NCBI RefSeq assembly: GCF_900129635.1
Contig: NZ_FSRB01000001.1
Coordinates: 3,325,501 to 3,389,500 of the forward strand
Length of the DNA stretch: 64,000 nt
Origin: Singulisphaera sp. GP187
GTDB taxonomy: Bacteria; Planctomycetota; Planctomycetia; Isosphaerales; Isosphaeraceae
Direction of reading: 5' to 3'
The translations under genes and the position numbers were made by a program. The notes below the pieces were generated by a model. That model saw nothing but the letters and a program-made list of their open reading frames with translations, was not told the origin of the DNA and did not search any database. The stretch's first letter is position 1. Each line of letters begins with the position of its first letter. Below, piece by piece: positions 36,842-45,803 of the stretch.

Positions 36842-37621
36842 ATGAACGTGGTTGTGACCGGCGGAGGAACGATCGCACCGATCGATGACGTCCGCCACCT
36901 TGCCAATGTCTCGTCGGGCCGGTTTTCGGCAATGATCGCCGAGGCCTGTCTGAAACACGGGGCGTCGGTCTGGCACATCCACACCCCCGCGGCGCAGCTT
37001 CCCTACAAACGCCAGGCGCAGTTCGATCTCAACACGACCGACCCCGAGGCGGAGCAGGCGCGGCTCGCCGCGCTCCAGCGCGAGTGGCGCTCGGTCGCCG
37101 ATCAGCTCCACCTGGTCCCCTTGGCCGAGGGAACCGTGGCCGAATATGCCGCAAGTCTGGAACGCGTCCTCCGCAACCAATCGATTGACGTCGCCTTCCT
37201 GGCGATGGCCGTCTCCGACTTCGAGCCCAGACCGATTCCGGGCAAGCTCAACTCTCAGGCCGAGTCGATCATCATCCACGCCTTGCGCACCCCGAAAGTG
37301 ATCCGATCGGTCCGCGACTGGTCCCCTCGCCTCTTCCTCGTCGGCTTCAAGCTCCTGTCCCGCGTCCCCCTGCCCGACTTGCTCGCAGAAGCCGAGGCCG
37401 CCTGCCTGGCCAATCGCGCGGACCTGACCGTCGCCAACGACCTGCAAACGCTCCGCGACGGCCAGCACACCGTCCACCTCGTCCGCCCCGAGCATCCGCC
37501 GGAAACCCTCCAATCCGGCGGCACGCTCGCGGACAGGCTGGTCGATCGAGTCTTCGCGCTGGCCGAGCAACGGCGAACCACGACACCACACCCATCGGTT
37601 CGCAACGCCGTCGATGGCTGA
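36842..37621 (+). CDS. coaB: stand-alone phosphopantothenate-cysteine ligase (CoaB type)
   Basis: A 259-residue Rossmann-like protein. 'VTGGGTIAPIDDVRHLANVSSGRFSAMIAE' is the nucleotide-binding start of CoaB, 'LAMAVSDFEP' the central motif, and 'LRTPKVIRSV...GFKLL' with 'ADLTVAND' the C-terminal core. It joins cysteine to 4'-phosphopantothenate in coenzyme A synthesis. Most bacteria carry a CoaBC fusion; here no CoaC flavoprotein domain is attached or nearby, as in the streptococcal and eukaryotic split enzymes. 'gagaggaga' precedes the ATG. Confidence 0.75.
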   Translation: MNVVVTGGGTIAPIDDVRHLANVSSGRFSAMIAEACLKHGASVWHIHTPAAQLPYKRQAQFDLNTTDPEAEQARLAALQREWRSVADQLHLVPLAEGTVAEYAASLERVLRNQSIDVAFLAMAVSDFEPRPIPGKLNSQAESIIIHALRTPKVIRSVRDWSPRLFLVGFKLLSRVPLPDLLAEAEAACLANRADLTVANDLQTLRDGQHTVHLVRPEHPPETLQSGGTLADRLVDRVFALAEQRRTTTPHPSVRNAVDG

Positions 37622-37701
37622 ATCCCTTTCGTTCCCAGTCCAAGGCGCAGCTCCGATTCCGAACCCAAGACGGATTTCCATCATCTCCAGGTCGACCCCA
37701 G

Positions 37702-39684
37702 ATGAGCCAATCCCCGACCTTGCCGACGGGACACGTACGATCTCAGTCGGCCCGCGTCGCCGCGATCGGCTGGCCGTTGGCGATTGTCCTTCTGAGTTTG
37801 GTATTGCGGGGCACGGTTGTCCGAGACTTCGTGGCACACCCGCTCGGCCGGCTCCCCTGGGTGGATGAAGGGGCCTATTGGACCCGGGCGCAGGCGATTC
37901 TCAACGGGGCATGGCTCCCCGATCGGCCGTTCTACCAGGACCCTCTCTACCCTTATTTGCTCGCGGGATTGATGCGGGTGGTTGGGACGGAGGTCTCAAG
38001 TCTTCGAGTCGCGCTGGCCTGTCTCGGTGCGCTCACGCCGTTGGCGGTATACGGGGCGGGCCGCCTCGGTTTCGGACCCGTTGAAGGGAGGGTGGCCGGC
38101 CTCCTTTGCGCGGCGTGCGGCCCGTTGATCTTCACCGACGGACTGTTGGAGAAGGAGAGCCTGGCCGCGCTCGGCGCGGCGATCGCGCTTGGTTTGACGG
38201 CATGGGCCGCGAATCCGGCTGGCCGGGCTTGGAGAGCGACCGGTTCGGGTCTGGCCTGGGGAATCGTGAGCCTCCTCCGCGCCAATGCCCTCGTCCTCGC
38301 CCCTCTGGGTGCGATCTGGTGGCTGCTGGCGGACTCTCGCCACCTGACCGTGGGCCGCCGCCGCGCCAAGGCCCTGCTCTTTCTGCTCGGGTTCGCGCTC
38401 GCCATCGCGCCTGCCACCATCGTCAATGCCGTCGTCTCCCGGCCGACCGAGCTGATCCTGACCACCTGGCAAGGGGGGGCCAACTTCTACATCGGCAACG
38501 GCCCCGAGGCCACCGGGACCTATGTGGCCCCCCCTTTCGTCGAGGCGAACCCGGCGCACGAGGCGGACGACTTCGCCGAGGAGGCCACCCGCCGCTCCGG
38601 TCGGCGATTGAGCCACACGGGCGTCTCCCGGTTCTGGCTCGACCAAGGGCTGAAACGTTGGTGGGACGCCCCAGCCGCATCGCTCCGCTTACTCGCGGCC
38701 AAGATCGGCCTGCTGGCGCACAACTTCGAGATTCCCGACAACCAGGACTTCGAATTCGTCCGTCTGGTCGCGGTCCCCCACCTGTCCTGGGGAGTGATCA
38801 GCTTCGGCACGTTGCTCCCATTGGCCGCCCTCAGCTTGGGCCTGGGGCGGGAAGAGCGGACACCGTTCTGGAGCTTCCTGATCCTCTCTACGGGGGCGGG
38901 CCTGGGGACAACCGCTCTCTTCTTTGTTGTGGGTCGTTACCGCATCCCTTGGTTTCCAGGTCTGGCGCTCCTGGGCGCAGCGGGGGCGGTCGACATGGGC
39001 CGCCGACTCGCTCGACGACAGTGGCGGGGACTGGGTTGGCGAGTCTGCCTGCTGGTCCTCCCGGCCGCCGCCCTTGCGTGGCGGCCCATGGTCGATCCGA
39101 CCCCTGATCGTTGGGGGCACGCGGAAATCGAACTGGCGTTAGCTTTTCTGGCCGAAGGAAGCCTCGAGCCGGCGATCAACGCCCTGGACGACGTCCGAGC
39201 GCTTGGCGAAGGCCCCAGCGCTCGGGTCACGACCCTGCTGGCCGAAGGCCCGGTCCACGACCGCCTCGCTGCTCTCGTCCTGAATCGCCTGAACGGCCCC
39301 CGCCACGCAGGGGAGATCCCGCAAATCATTCGCGCACGCTGGCTCAGGCAGCTACCTGAGACCCGAGCGGAGAGCCGGCGCAGACTTGAGGGACTCCTCC
39401 GTTCTCAGCCCGACGACCCCGCGGTTCGGCGGGAATGGGGCGCCTGGTGGCTCGACGAAGCGAACGACCCCGAGGCGCGACGCCACGCCAAGGACGCCTT
39501 GGCCCGCGCGATCGAGGCCCCCGGCGGTGATGCCTCGGCCGCGGTCCTCCTCGCCCTGCTCACCACCGACCCCCTCCCGCTCGCAGGCCTCACCTCCCAT
39601 CGCTCGGTTTCACTCAACGCTCGGGTCCGGCTTGCCCAGGCGATCGTGATTGCTCGTTCTCGGCCCGGGCGCGTCTCCAAGTGA
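37702..39684 (+). CDS. GT39/ArnT-like membrane glycosyltransferase
   Basis: A 660-residue protein with ~9-10 transmembrane helices in residues 20-440. The first periplasmic loop holds 'LPWVDEGAYWTRAQAIL', where the Asp-Glu pair matches the catalytic/metal site of dolichyl-phosphate-mannose or ArnT-type transferases, then 'FYQDPLYPYLLAGLMRV'. Such enzymes move a sugar from a polyprenyl carrier to an acceptor on the outer side. The last ~200 residues are a soluble helical domain resembling TPR repeats. The acceptor is unknown. Confidence 0.8.
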   Translation: MSQSPTLPTGHVRSQSARVAAIGWPLAIVLLSLVLRGTVVRDFVAHPLGRLPWVDEGAYWTRAQAILNGAWLPDRPFYQDPLYPYLLAGLMRVVGTEVSSLRVALACLGALTPLAVYGAGRLGFGPVEGRVAGLLCAACGPLIFTDGLLEKESLAALGAAIALGLTAWAANPAGRAWRATGSGLAWGIVSLLRANALVLAPLGAIWWLLADSRHLTVGRRRAKALLFLLGFALAIAPATIVNAVVSRPTELILTTWQGGANFYIGNGPEATGTYVAPPFVEANPAHEADDFAEEATRRSGRRLSHTGVSRFWLDQGLKRWWDAPAASLRLLAAKIGLLAHNFEIPDNQDFEFVRLVAVPHLSWGVISFGTLLPLAALSLGLGREERTPFWSFLILSTGAGLGTTALFFVVGRYRIPWFPGLALLGAAGAVDMGRRLARRQWRGLGWRVCLLVLPAAALAWRPMVDPTPDRWGHAEIELALAFLAEGSLEPAINALDDVRALGEGPSARVTTLLAEGPVHDRLAALVLNRLNGPRHAGEIPQIIRARWLRQLPETRAESRRRLEGLLRSQPDDPAVRREWGAWWLDEANDPEARRHAKDALARAIEAPGGDASAAVLLALLTTDPLPLAGLTSHRSVSLNARVRLAQAIVIARSRPGRVSK

Positions 39685-40446
39685 CCAAAGCTTCACGAAG
39701 CCGAACCCCAACGCCTCATGAACGGCAATGGTCGGAAGCGACTCAGGACTTCATGGCCGCTTCATTTCACCCCTGCATCCATGTCTGAAAATCACCACCA
39801 AGGACGAAGCGGGAAATCGGTTCCTGATCGCTCGGCAAGGGCGAGACGAGGCGAGCCTTGGGGGCCGAACCAACGTCGAGCGTAGCCCGGAATCGCCTGG
39901 CTTCGCCACCGGGCCACGCCCCGACGGGCAAACGGAAGTGATTGACAGAGTAAACCTTAGGCCCTGAGCGATCGGAATGATTCCCTGGTTTGCCAGGGAT
40001 TCCTTCACGAGATATGCCAGGATCAAGTCGACGTGAGTTCGATCCCAGGACTCCCAATCGCTCCAAGTGATTGGAATCGATGAAAATGCACGCGACTCAG
40101 CCCCCAAGTCGACCAGTGATCAGTACACAGGACAATTCAAGCAAATTCGAAATCACCTGTCTTGAAACTCGTATCGATCCGCGCTATCCTGATGTTTCGA
40201 AGAAGATCCAGCCTGTCCCGTTTGATCGTGCCGTCTCAATTTTAATTATCAGACCCGGGACAACGTCTCGGCACGTCGTAGCACATCCGTGTTTCGTCGT
40301 GGCGGATTTCCACAATTTCAGGGCGAACCAACGACCCGTGAATCCTCTCGGGCGGGGGAGACACGTCCTGGACTTGGCTCAGCGCCATTCCGTTCATTTT
40401 ATTCGTTTTTGCTGATTCGGCCTACCGAGAGAGGGGAAGTTTCATC
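39685..40446. other. intergenic region before the DUF1559 pair
   Basis: No supported gene. A GC-rich palindromic segment GCCCGG...CCGGGC (39885-39914) with an inner CCTGGCTTCGCC looks like an intergenic repeat, but only one copy is in the window. A minus-strand frame (40107 down to ~39950) reads protein-like for ~50 residues and then runs into that segment. Confidence 0.4.
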
Positions 40447-41508
40447 ATGTATCGTCGTGGTTTTACGTTGATTGAATTGTTGGTCGTGATCGCGATCATC
40501 GCGGTCCTGATCGCGCTGCTCCTGCCGGCCGTCCAGGCCGCCCGCGAAGCGGCGCGGCGGTCCCAATGCGTTAATAATTTGAAACAGCTTGGCCTCGCCA
40601 TGCACAACTATCATGACATCAACGGCTCGCTTCCCATGGGTTCGGGAAACTGCCTGACCGGGATGCCCGGCACCTACACTTCCAAACAAGGGATCAGTGC
40701 CCACGCGGCCCTCTTGCCCCAGTTGGAGCAGAATGCGATCTACAATTCGATCAACTTCAGTTGGGGGATCGACGAAGGGACGGGGACGCCACAGTATCCC
40801 ATCCAGAGCACGGCAATGAATGCCCAGGTCTCGGTCTTTCTCTGTCCCTCCGACGTGAATTCGGCCGAGGCCTACATCAATTGCAATAACTACTTCGGCT
40901 CCGTCGGCACCACCTCCAACCTGACGAATGCGAATACGTCCACCTGGCCGGCCCCCCCCGTCATGTCGAGCCTGACGACGACCGGCTTATTTGCCTACCA
41001 ACGGGTTTACGGACTTCGGGACATGCTGGATGGAACATCGAACACGATCGCATTTTCCGAGTCGACCGTGGGAAACCCGAAATCCATTCTGGGCCAGATC
41101 AACATCGGCCTCACGAACGTCGCGGGCGCGGCCGCCGGCGAGTTTGCCGATGCTTGGACCAATCCCAACGCGGTCATCACGGCACTGGCGTCGTGCGACT
41201 CGGCCTGGCAAAACCGTTCGGCCACGATCGATGCCCAGCGAGGGAAGAACTGGATCCACGGTTCGATGGCCTTCACGCTCTTCAACACCTTGGCCATGCC
41301 CAACTCCTCGAAATGGTCCTACTGCTCCGGCAATGGCTCAGGGTCGGCATCGACGTTTGGTGAGGCAGACAGCTACCACTCCGGAGGGGTTAACGTCCTG
41401 ATGGGTGACGGCAGCGTCAAGTTCATCAAGAACACCGTCAATCGGAATACATGGTGGTCGCTCGGCACCAGGGCGAACGGCGAGGTGATCAGCGCCGACG
41501 CCTATTGA
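40447..41508 (+). CDS. DUF1559 prepilin-like protein 1
   Basis: A 353-residue protein with a class III signal '[20 protein letters not shown]' (prepilin peptidase cleaves after Gly), '[17 protein letters not shown]' and 'NNLKQLGLAMHNYHD'. The C-terminal part holds 'FGEADSYHSGGVNVLMGDGSVKFIKN', the DUF1559 family's own C-terminal signature. These type-IV-pilin-like proteins are exported and displayed on planctomycete cells. 'gagagggg' precedes the ATG. It is followed at 78 bases by a paralogue. Confidence 0.93.
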   Translation: MYRRGFTLIELLVVIAIIAVLIALLLPAVQAAREAARRSQCVNNLKQLGLAMHNYHDINGSLPMGSGNCLTGMPGTYTSKQGISAHAALLPQLEQNAIYNSINFSWGIDEGTGTPQYPIQSTAMNAQVSVFLCPSDVNSAEAYINCNNYFGSVGTTSNLTNANTSTWPAPPVMSSLTTTGLFAYQRVYGLRDMLDGTSNTIAFSESTVGNPKSILGQINIGLTNVAGAAAGEFADAWTNPNAVITALASCDSAWQNRSATIDAQRGKNWIHGSMAFTLFNTLAMPNSSKWSYCSGNGSGSASTFGEADSYHSGGVNVLMGDGSVKFIKNTVNRNTWWSLGTRANGEVISADAY

Positions 41509-41586
41509 TTCTCATTCTCCGTTCCGAGACTTGAACCACACGTCATTCCTCAGGGCTTTATCTCTGTTTTACCGGAGCTTATAGAC

Positions 41587-42588
41587 ATGAGTCGTCGCGG
41601 ATTCACGCTCATCGAACTTCTTGTGGTGATCGCGATCATCGCGGTTTTGATTGCCCTGCTCCTGCCGGCCGTGCAGGCGGCACGCGAGGCAGCGAGGCGG
41701 AGTCAATGCTCCAACAACCTGAAGCAGATGGGGCTGGCCCTACACAACTACCTTGACGTCGGGGGCACCTTCCCCAGTGCCCGTCCGGGCAGCGACTCGG
41801 GCAATAACGACTCCAACGCCATGAGCCTTTGGGTCTCCGTCTTGCCACAACTCGAGCAGCAGCCGCTTGCCAATGCCTGGAACTTCCTGCTCACGTTCAA
41901 CGATCCGGGCGTCAGTGGCGTCTACGCCGCTTCGTGCCTCCCGCTGGCGCAGTCCACCGTGGCGTCGACCACGCTGTCGGTCTTTGTTTGCCCGAGCGAC
42001 GGCCGGCAGCAACCCCTCTTTTCCACTTTGACTTCGGGACGGAACGACATCCCGCACCTCGCGAATCTGGCACCCTCGTCGTACTCGTCGTGCGCGGGAT
42101 CCCTCGGAGGCGCCAACTCCGGCGCGGATTCCTACGGCATGTATGCCACGACCGACATCAAACACTTCAACAACGGCTTCGCCGACTACGGTGTCCCGCA
42201 TCGCATTCGCAGCTTCACCGACGGTAGCAGCAACACCTTCGCGGTCGGCGAGACAACCTACGACAACGACGGTTCCTGGTATGGCACCCAAGTCGGCAAG
42301 TGCACGGGCGCCAAGAACCAGTTCAACGTCTGGACCGTTACCCTCCGTCTCGGCTCGAACTTCCGGACGACCCGGAACCCGCTGAATACCCTGCCGAGTA
42401 GCGGGTTGGCGTCGGGAGGCAATCCCTGTGGAATGAACAATGCTTTCGGCAGCCGCCACTCGGGCGGGGCCAATTTCCTCTTCGTCGACGGCTCGGTCCG
42501 GTTCATCAAGAACTCGATCAACCTCGCCACCTACCAAGCCCTCTCCTCACGCGCGGACGGCGAGGTCATCAGCTCCGATAGCTATTGA
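41587..42588 (+). CDS. DUF1559 prepilin-like protein 2
   Basis: A 333-residue paralogue with the same pilin-type signal '[20 protein letters not shown]', '[23 protein letters not shown]' and C-terminal '[23 protein letters not shown]'. The N-terminal 60 residues are nearly identical to the preceding protein while the middle diverges, as expected for a tandem duplication with diversified surface domains. GGAG precedes the ATG. Likely co-transcribed with its neighbours. Confidence 0.93.
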   Translation: MSRRGFTLIELLVVIAIIAVLIALLLPAVQAAREAARRSQCSNNLKQMGLALHNYLDVGGTFPSARPGSDSGNNDSNAMSLWVSVLPQLEQQPLANAWNFLLTFNDPGVSGVYAASCLPLAQSTVASTTLSVFVCPSDGRQQPLFSTLTSGRNDIPHLANLAPSSYSSCAGSLGGANSGADSYGMYATTDIKHFNNGFADYGVPHRIRSFTDGSSNTFAVGETTYDNDGSWYGTQVGKCTGAKNQFNVWTVTLRLGSNFRTTRNPLNTLPSSGLASGGNPCGMNNAFGSRHSGGANFLFVDGSVRFIKNSINLATYQALSSRADGEVISSDSY

Positions 42589-42682
42589 TCTATTGTTCGC
42601 TATCTTGATTTCAGCAACCGGCGCGTTCCCATCGTGAGTGGAACGACCCGTGTCTCGACCCGAAAACCCCCAAGGGATTCTC

Positions 42683-42711
42683 CTCCGGCTCGCGGCTCGC
42701 GCGAGCCGGAG
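42683..42711. terminator. hairpin after the DUF1559 pair
   Basis: CTCCGGCTCGCG (42683-42694) and CGCGAGCCGGAG (42700-42711) form a perfect 12-bp stem with a 5-base loop. No T tract, so it may end or attenuate transcription before the lipoprotein gene. Confidence 0.5.
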
Positions 42712-42843
42712 TGCTGTTCCACCCTGGTTTCCGAGGTTTCAAGTTCCACCCAAGCCTCGCCGCGTTCACGAACTCGGCGTACCATATCGTCCGACCGGAT
42801 CGAGTCCAATCAAATTCCGCCGTGAAGCGGCCAGGGGAACGAC

Positions 42844-43275
42844 ATGAAGGTGTTGGTGCGTTGGTCTGATCATCGTGGTTTCGTGCTGGTGTTGGCGGGG
42901 GCGTGGGTCGCCGTTTCAGGGTGTGGAGGTCGAGACAAGAATGAGCTACCGGCGGTCGCCGCGGCCGGTAAAGTGACCTACAAGGGTAACCCCGTAAGTC
43001 AAGGAACGATGTATTTCCTGCCCGACACGGGGCGGCCCGCGACCGGGATCATCAAGGACGGCAGTTTCACCCTCACCACCTACAACGACGGCGACGGCGC
43101 TGTCGCGGGCAAGCACCGGGTCGGCGTCATCTCGACCGAGGACGTGCCGACGAAAGGGGGCGACTCCGTGCCGAAGTATCTCATTCCCGAGAAATACTCC
43201 CAGCCCGAGAATTCCGGTCTCGAGGTCGTCATTCCGCCCACCGGCAACACGTCTATTCAAATCGACATCAAATGA
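42844..43275 (+). CDS. lipoprotein with transthyretin-like domain
   Basis: A 143-residue protein with a lipoprotein signal peptide ending 'VAVSGCGG' (lipobox Cys ~27). The mature part 'AAGKVTYKGNPVSQGTMYFLPD' and 'GSFTLTTYNDGDGAVAGKHRVGV' matches the carboxypeptidase-regulatory / transthyretin-like domain common beside DUF1559 genes in planctomycetes. It is probably anchored in the outer or inner membrane facing the periplasm. 'agggga' precedes the ATG. Confidence 0.85.
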   Translation: MKVLVRWSDHRGFVLVLAGAWVAVSGCGGRDKNELPAVAAAGKVTYKGNPVSQGTMYFLPDTGRPATGIIKDGSFTLTTYNDGDGAVAGKHRVGVISTEDVPTKGGDSVPKYLIPEKYSQPENSGLEVVIPPTGNTSIQIDIK

Positions 43276-43555
43276 TTCGTTGCCTTGGCATTCGCGACTC
43301 CCCGGCTCGACCGCCAAGGAGCAACGACCTTCCGATCCATCCGCGGCGAGCGCGGCTTCGAGCAGGCCCGCCGAATCGCCACCGACGGGTGCGAGCCTGC
43401 TCAGCGACACCGGAATTCCGAGTGCGAAGAATCGACATGGTCAGCGCCTACCCTTGCCGAACCGCGCGGGCCATGTTACGAAGGATGATGAGGCGGGGTC
43501 GAGGCACGGGAGGCCCCGCCCTTGGGTTGTCACCTTCAAATGGGATCAAGGCTCG

Positions 43556-45172
43556 ATGGACGCCCCATCCGATCGAACGACGGCCGAAACAGGCCGTTTG
43601 ACCCTGGAAGCCCAGGGATGGCGAGGCCTTGGGCCCCAGCACTGGAACGCCTCGCAAGCCGTGCTCGCCGAGCACGCCCTGAGACGCGGCGAAGGGGAGC
43701 TGTCGGACCAAGGGGCCCTGGTGTTCAAGACCGGGAAGTACACCGGCCGGTCCCCGAAAGACAAGTTTATTGTCCGGGAGCCGTCGAGCGAGTCCGAGAT
43801 CGACTGGGGAGAGGTGAACTTTCCCTTTGATCCCGACCGGTTCGATGCGCTTCATCGCCGCCTGATCGCCCACCTCGAAGGACGCGAAGTCTGGATCCAG
43901 GACTCGTTTGGGGGGACTGACCCCACCCATCGCCTGCCAATCCGGGTCATCTGCGAGCGGGCATACCACGCCCTGTTCGCCCACCAGCTCTTCGTCCGGC
44001 CCACGACCGCGGAGCTCGCCGGCCACCGACCCGAGTTCACGATCATCGCGGCCCCCGATTTCCTGGCGGTTCCCGACCGGGACGGCACTCGAAGCGAGGT
44101 CTTCATCGTCCTGAACTTCGCGAAACGGCTGGTGCTGATTGGCGGCACTCAGTATGCCGGGGAAATCAAGAAGTCAGTCTTCTCGATCCTCAACTACCTG
44201 CTCCCGCGCCAGGGCGTGCTCTCGATGCACTGCTCGGCCAACGTGGGAGACACCGGCGACGTCGCGCTCTTCTTCGGACTCTCGGGCACGGGCAAGACGA
44301 CCCTCTCCGCCGATCCGATTCGCGCCTTGATCGGCGATGACGAGCATGGCTGGGGCGATGACGGGGTCTTCAACTTTGAAGGGGGGTGCTACGCCAAGTG
44401 CATTCGCCTCGACCGGCTCAACGAGCCCGAGATCTATGAGGCGATCCGGTTCGGCACGGTGCTCGAAAACGTCGTGCTCGACCCCAAAACCCGGGTTCCC
44501 GACTTCGCCGATGCGTCCCTGACCGAGAACACCCGCGCAGCCTATCCGATCGAGTCGATTCCGAACCACGTGCCAGGGGGACAAGGAGGACATCCCCGCC
44601 GGATCATCTTTCTGACCTGCGACGCCTTCGGGGTGCTCCCCCCTTTGTCTCGGCTCACGCCGGAACAGGCGATGTATCACTTTCTCTCCGGCTACACGGC
44701 CAAGGTTGCCGGGACCGAGCGGGGGCTCAGCCAGGATCCGTCGGCCGTCTTCAGCGCCTGCTTCGGCGCCCCCTTCATGACCCTGCCGCCGAATCGCTAC
44801 GCCGACCTGCTCGGTGCCAAGATGCGGCGGCATAAGGTGGAAGCCTGGCTGCTGAACACGGGTTGGACCGGAGGGGGGTACGGCCAAGGGCGACGGATCG
44901 CGCTCCGGCATACCCGCGCCCTGGTCGACGCCGTCCTGGGAGGAACGACGCGCCACGTGTCCTTCGCAGTCGATCCGATCTTCGGACTCGAGTATCCGAC
45001 GGCCTGCCCCGGCGTGCTGAACGAGATCCTCGACCCACGCGCTGCCTGGCCCGATCGTGCCGCCTACGACACCCAGGCGACGCGTCTCGCCCAACTGTTC
45101 CGCAAAAACTTCACCCGGTTCAACGACGTCGAGCCCGCCATCCGAGCCGCAGGCCCACGGTTGGATTCATGA
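43556..45172 (+). CDS. pckA: phosphoenolpyruvate carboxykinase (ATP)
   Basis: A 538-residue enzyme that converts oxaloacetate and ATP to PEP, CO2 and ADP in gluconeogenesis. 'KTGKYTGRSPKDKFIV' (~59-74) is the substrate-binding region; 'GTQYAGEIKKSVFSIL' carries the metal-binding Lys; 'FFGLSGTGKTTLSAD' (~240) is the P-loop; 'HGWGDDGVFNFEGGCYAKCI' is the kinase-2 region. Length fits the ATP-type family (~530-540). ATG 43556 is preferred; the upstream frame from 43280 is unrelated sequence. Confidence 0.96.
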   Translation: MDAPSDRTTAETGRLTLEAQGWRGLGPQHWNASQAVLAEHALRRGEGELSDQGALVFKTGKYTGRSPKDKFIVREPSSESEIDWGEVNFPFDPDRFDALHRRLIAHLEGREVWIQDSFGGTDPTHRLPIRVICERAYHALFAHQLFVRPTTAELAGHRPEFTIIAAPDFLAVPDRDGTRSEVFIVLNFAKRLVLIGGTQYAGEIKKSVFSILNYLLPRQGVLSMHCSANVGDTGDVALFFGLSGTGKTTLSADPIRALIGDDEHGWGDDGVFNFEGGCYAKCIRLDRLNEPEIYEAIRFGTVLENVVLDPKTRVPDFADASLTENTRAAYPIESIPNHVPGGQGGHPRRIIFLTCDAFGVLPPLSRLTPEQAMYHFLSGYTAKVAGTERGLSQDPSAVFSACFGAPFMTLPPNRYADLLGAKMRRHKVEAWLLNTGWTGGGYGQGRRIALRHTRALVDAVLGGTTRHVSFAVDPIFGLEYPTACPGVLNEILDPRAAWPDRAAYDTQATRLAQLFRKNFTRFNDVEPAIRAAGPRLDS

Positions 45173-45188
45173 AGTCAGGTGATTCGCC

Positions 45189-45205
45189 GCGAGCGGTTCG
45201 CTCGC
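45189..45205. terminator. hairpin between convergent genes
   Basis: GCGAGCG-GTT-CGCTCGC is a 7-bp stem with a 3-base loop between the pckA stop and the convergent membrane-protein gene. No T tract. Confidence 0.4.
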
Positions 45206-45239
45206 CCCAGACTCACTCAGGCAGGACGACCCAAAGCGA

Positions 45240-45653
45240 TTACTCGGGCGAGATCGGTTCGGGCTGCCCTGGGGTTCGATTCTCAGCTCCGCGGGCGCTC
45301 TCGGTCGGCGCCCTCCAGGTGGTGAGCACGTGTTCCTCGCCCCCAACAATCGAGAAGGTCTCGTCGTAAAGCACGGTCGTGCCCCGCATCATTTTGAGCC
45401 GGTGCTCTCCGGCCGGGAGGTCGCAGACGAGCGGTTCGTGGATGCTGGCGTCGACCCGAAACATCTGGCTACCGACGCTGACGGCCACATCGGGCTCGGT
45501 GACATGGACGATCGCGGTCCCGGTCCGCGGCCCGGCCTGCGAGGCGACCCAGTAGAGCAAGGCTGCGCCGCAGATCCAGCCACCGAGATGGACAAGGACC
45601 TTGCTCGTCAAGACCCCAGAGCCGGGTCGCTGCGGGAGCGTCTTGAGGATCAT
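45240..45653 (-). CDS. membrane-anchored PEGA-like protein
   Basis: A 137-residue protein. A short cytoplasmic start is followed by one transmembrane helix (~22-40, 'LGGWICGAALLYWVAS') and a small beta domain with 'VAVSVGSQMFRVDAS' and 'CDLPAGEHRLKMMRGTTVLYDETFSI', the pattern of PEGA-type surface domains. ATG 45653 is chosen (the TTG one codon earlier is weaker), with AAGGAG six bases upstream. It lies downstream of the sigma/CBM9 fusion on the same strand, 150 bases away, and PEGA-like domains often occur with planctomycete kinases and sigma factors. Confidence 0.65.
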   Translation of the reverse strand: MILKTLPQRPGSGVLTSKVLVHLGGWICGAALLYWVASQAGPRTGTAIVHVTEPDVAVSVGSQMFRVDASIHEPLVCDLPAGEHRLKMMRGTTVLYDETFSIVGGEEHVLTTWRAPTESARGAENRTPGQPEPISPE

Positions 45654-45803
45654 CAATGGCTCCTTTTTCGAGGAAATCGAGGGCGGACGTAGAATCCCCC
45701 TCGGTGGCCCAGGGCCGAGGTCGAACAGCGAACGTCAACAATCTTGGAGGAGCGGGGTTCAGGGCGGACCTAGCGTCCGTTGTCCCCTGACTGTCACGCT
45801 CCT

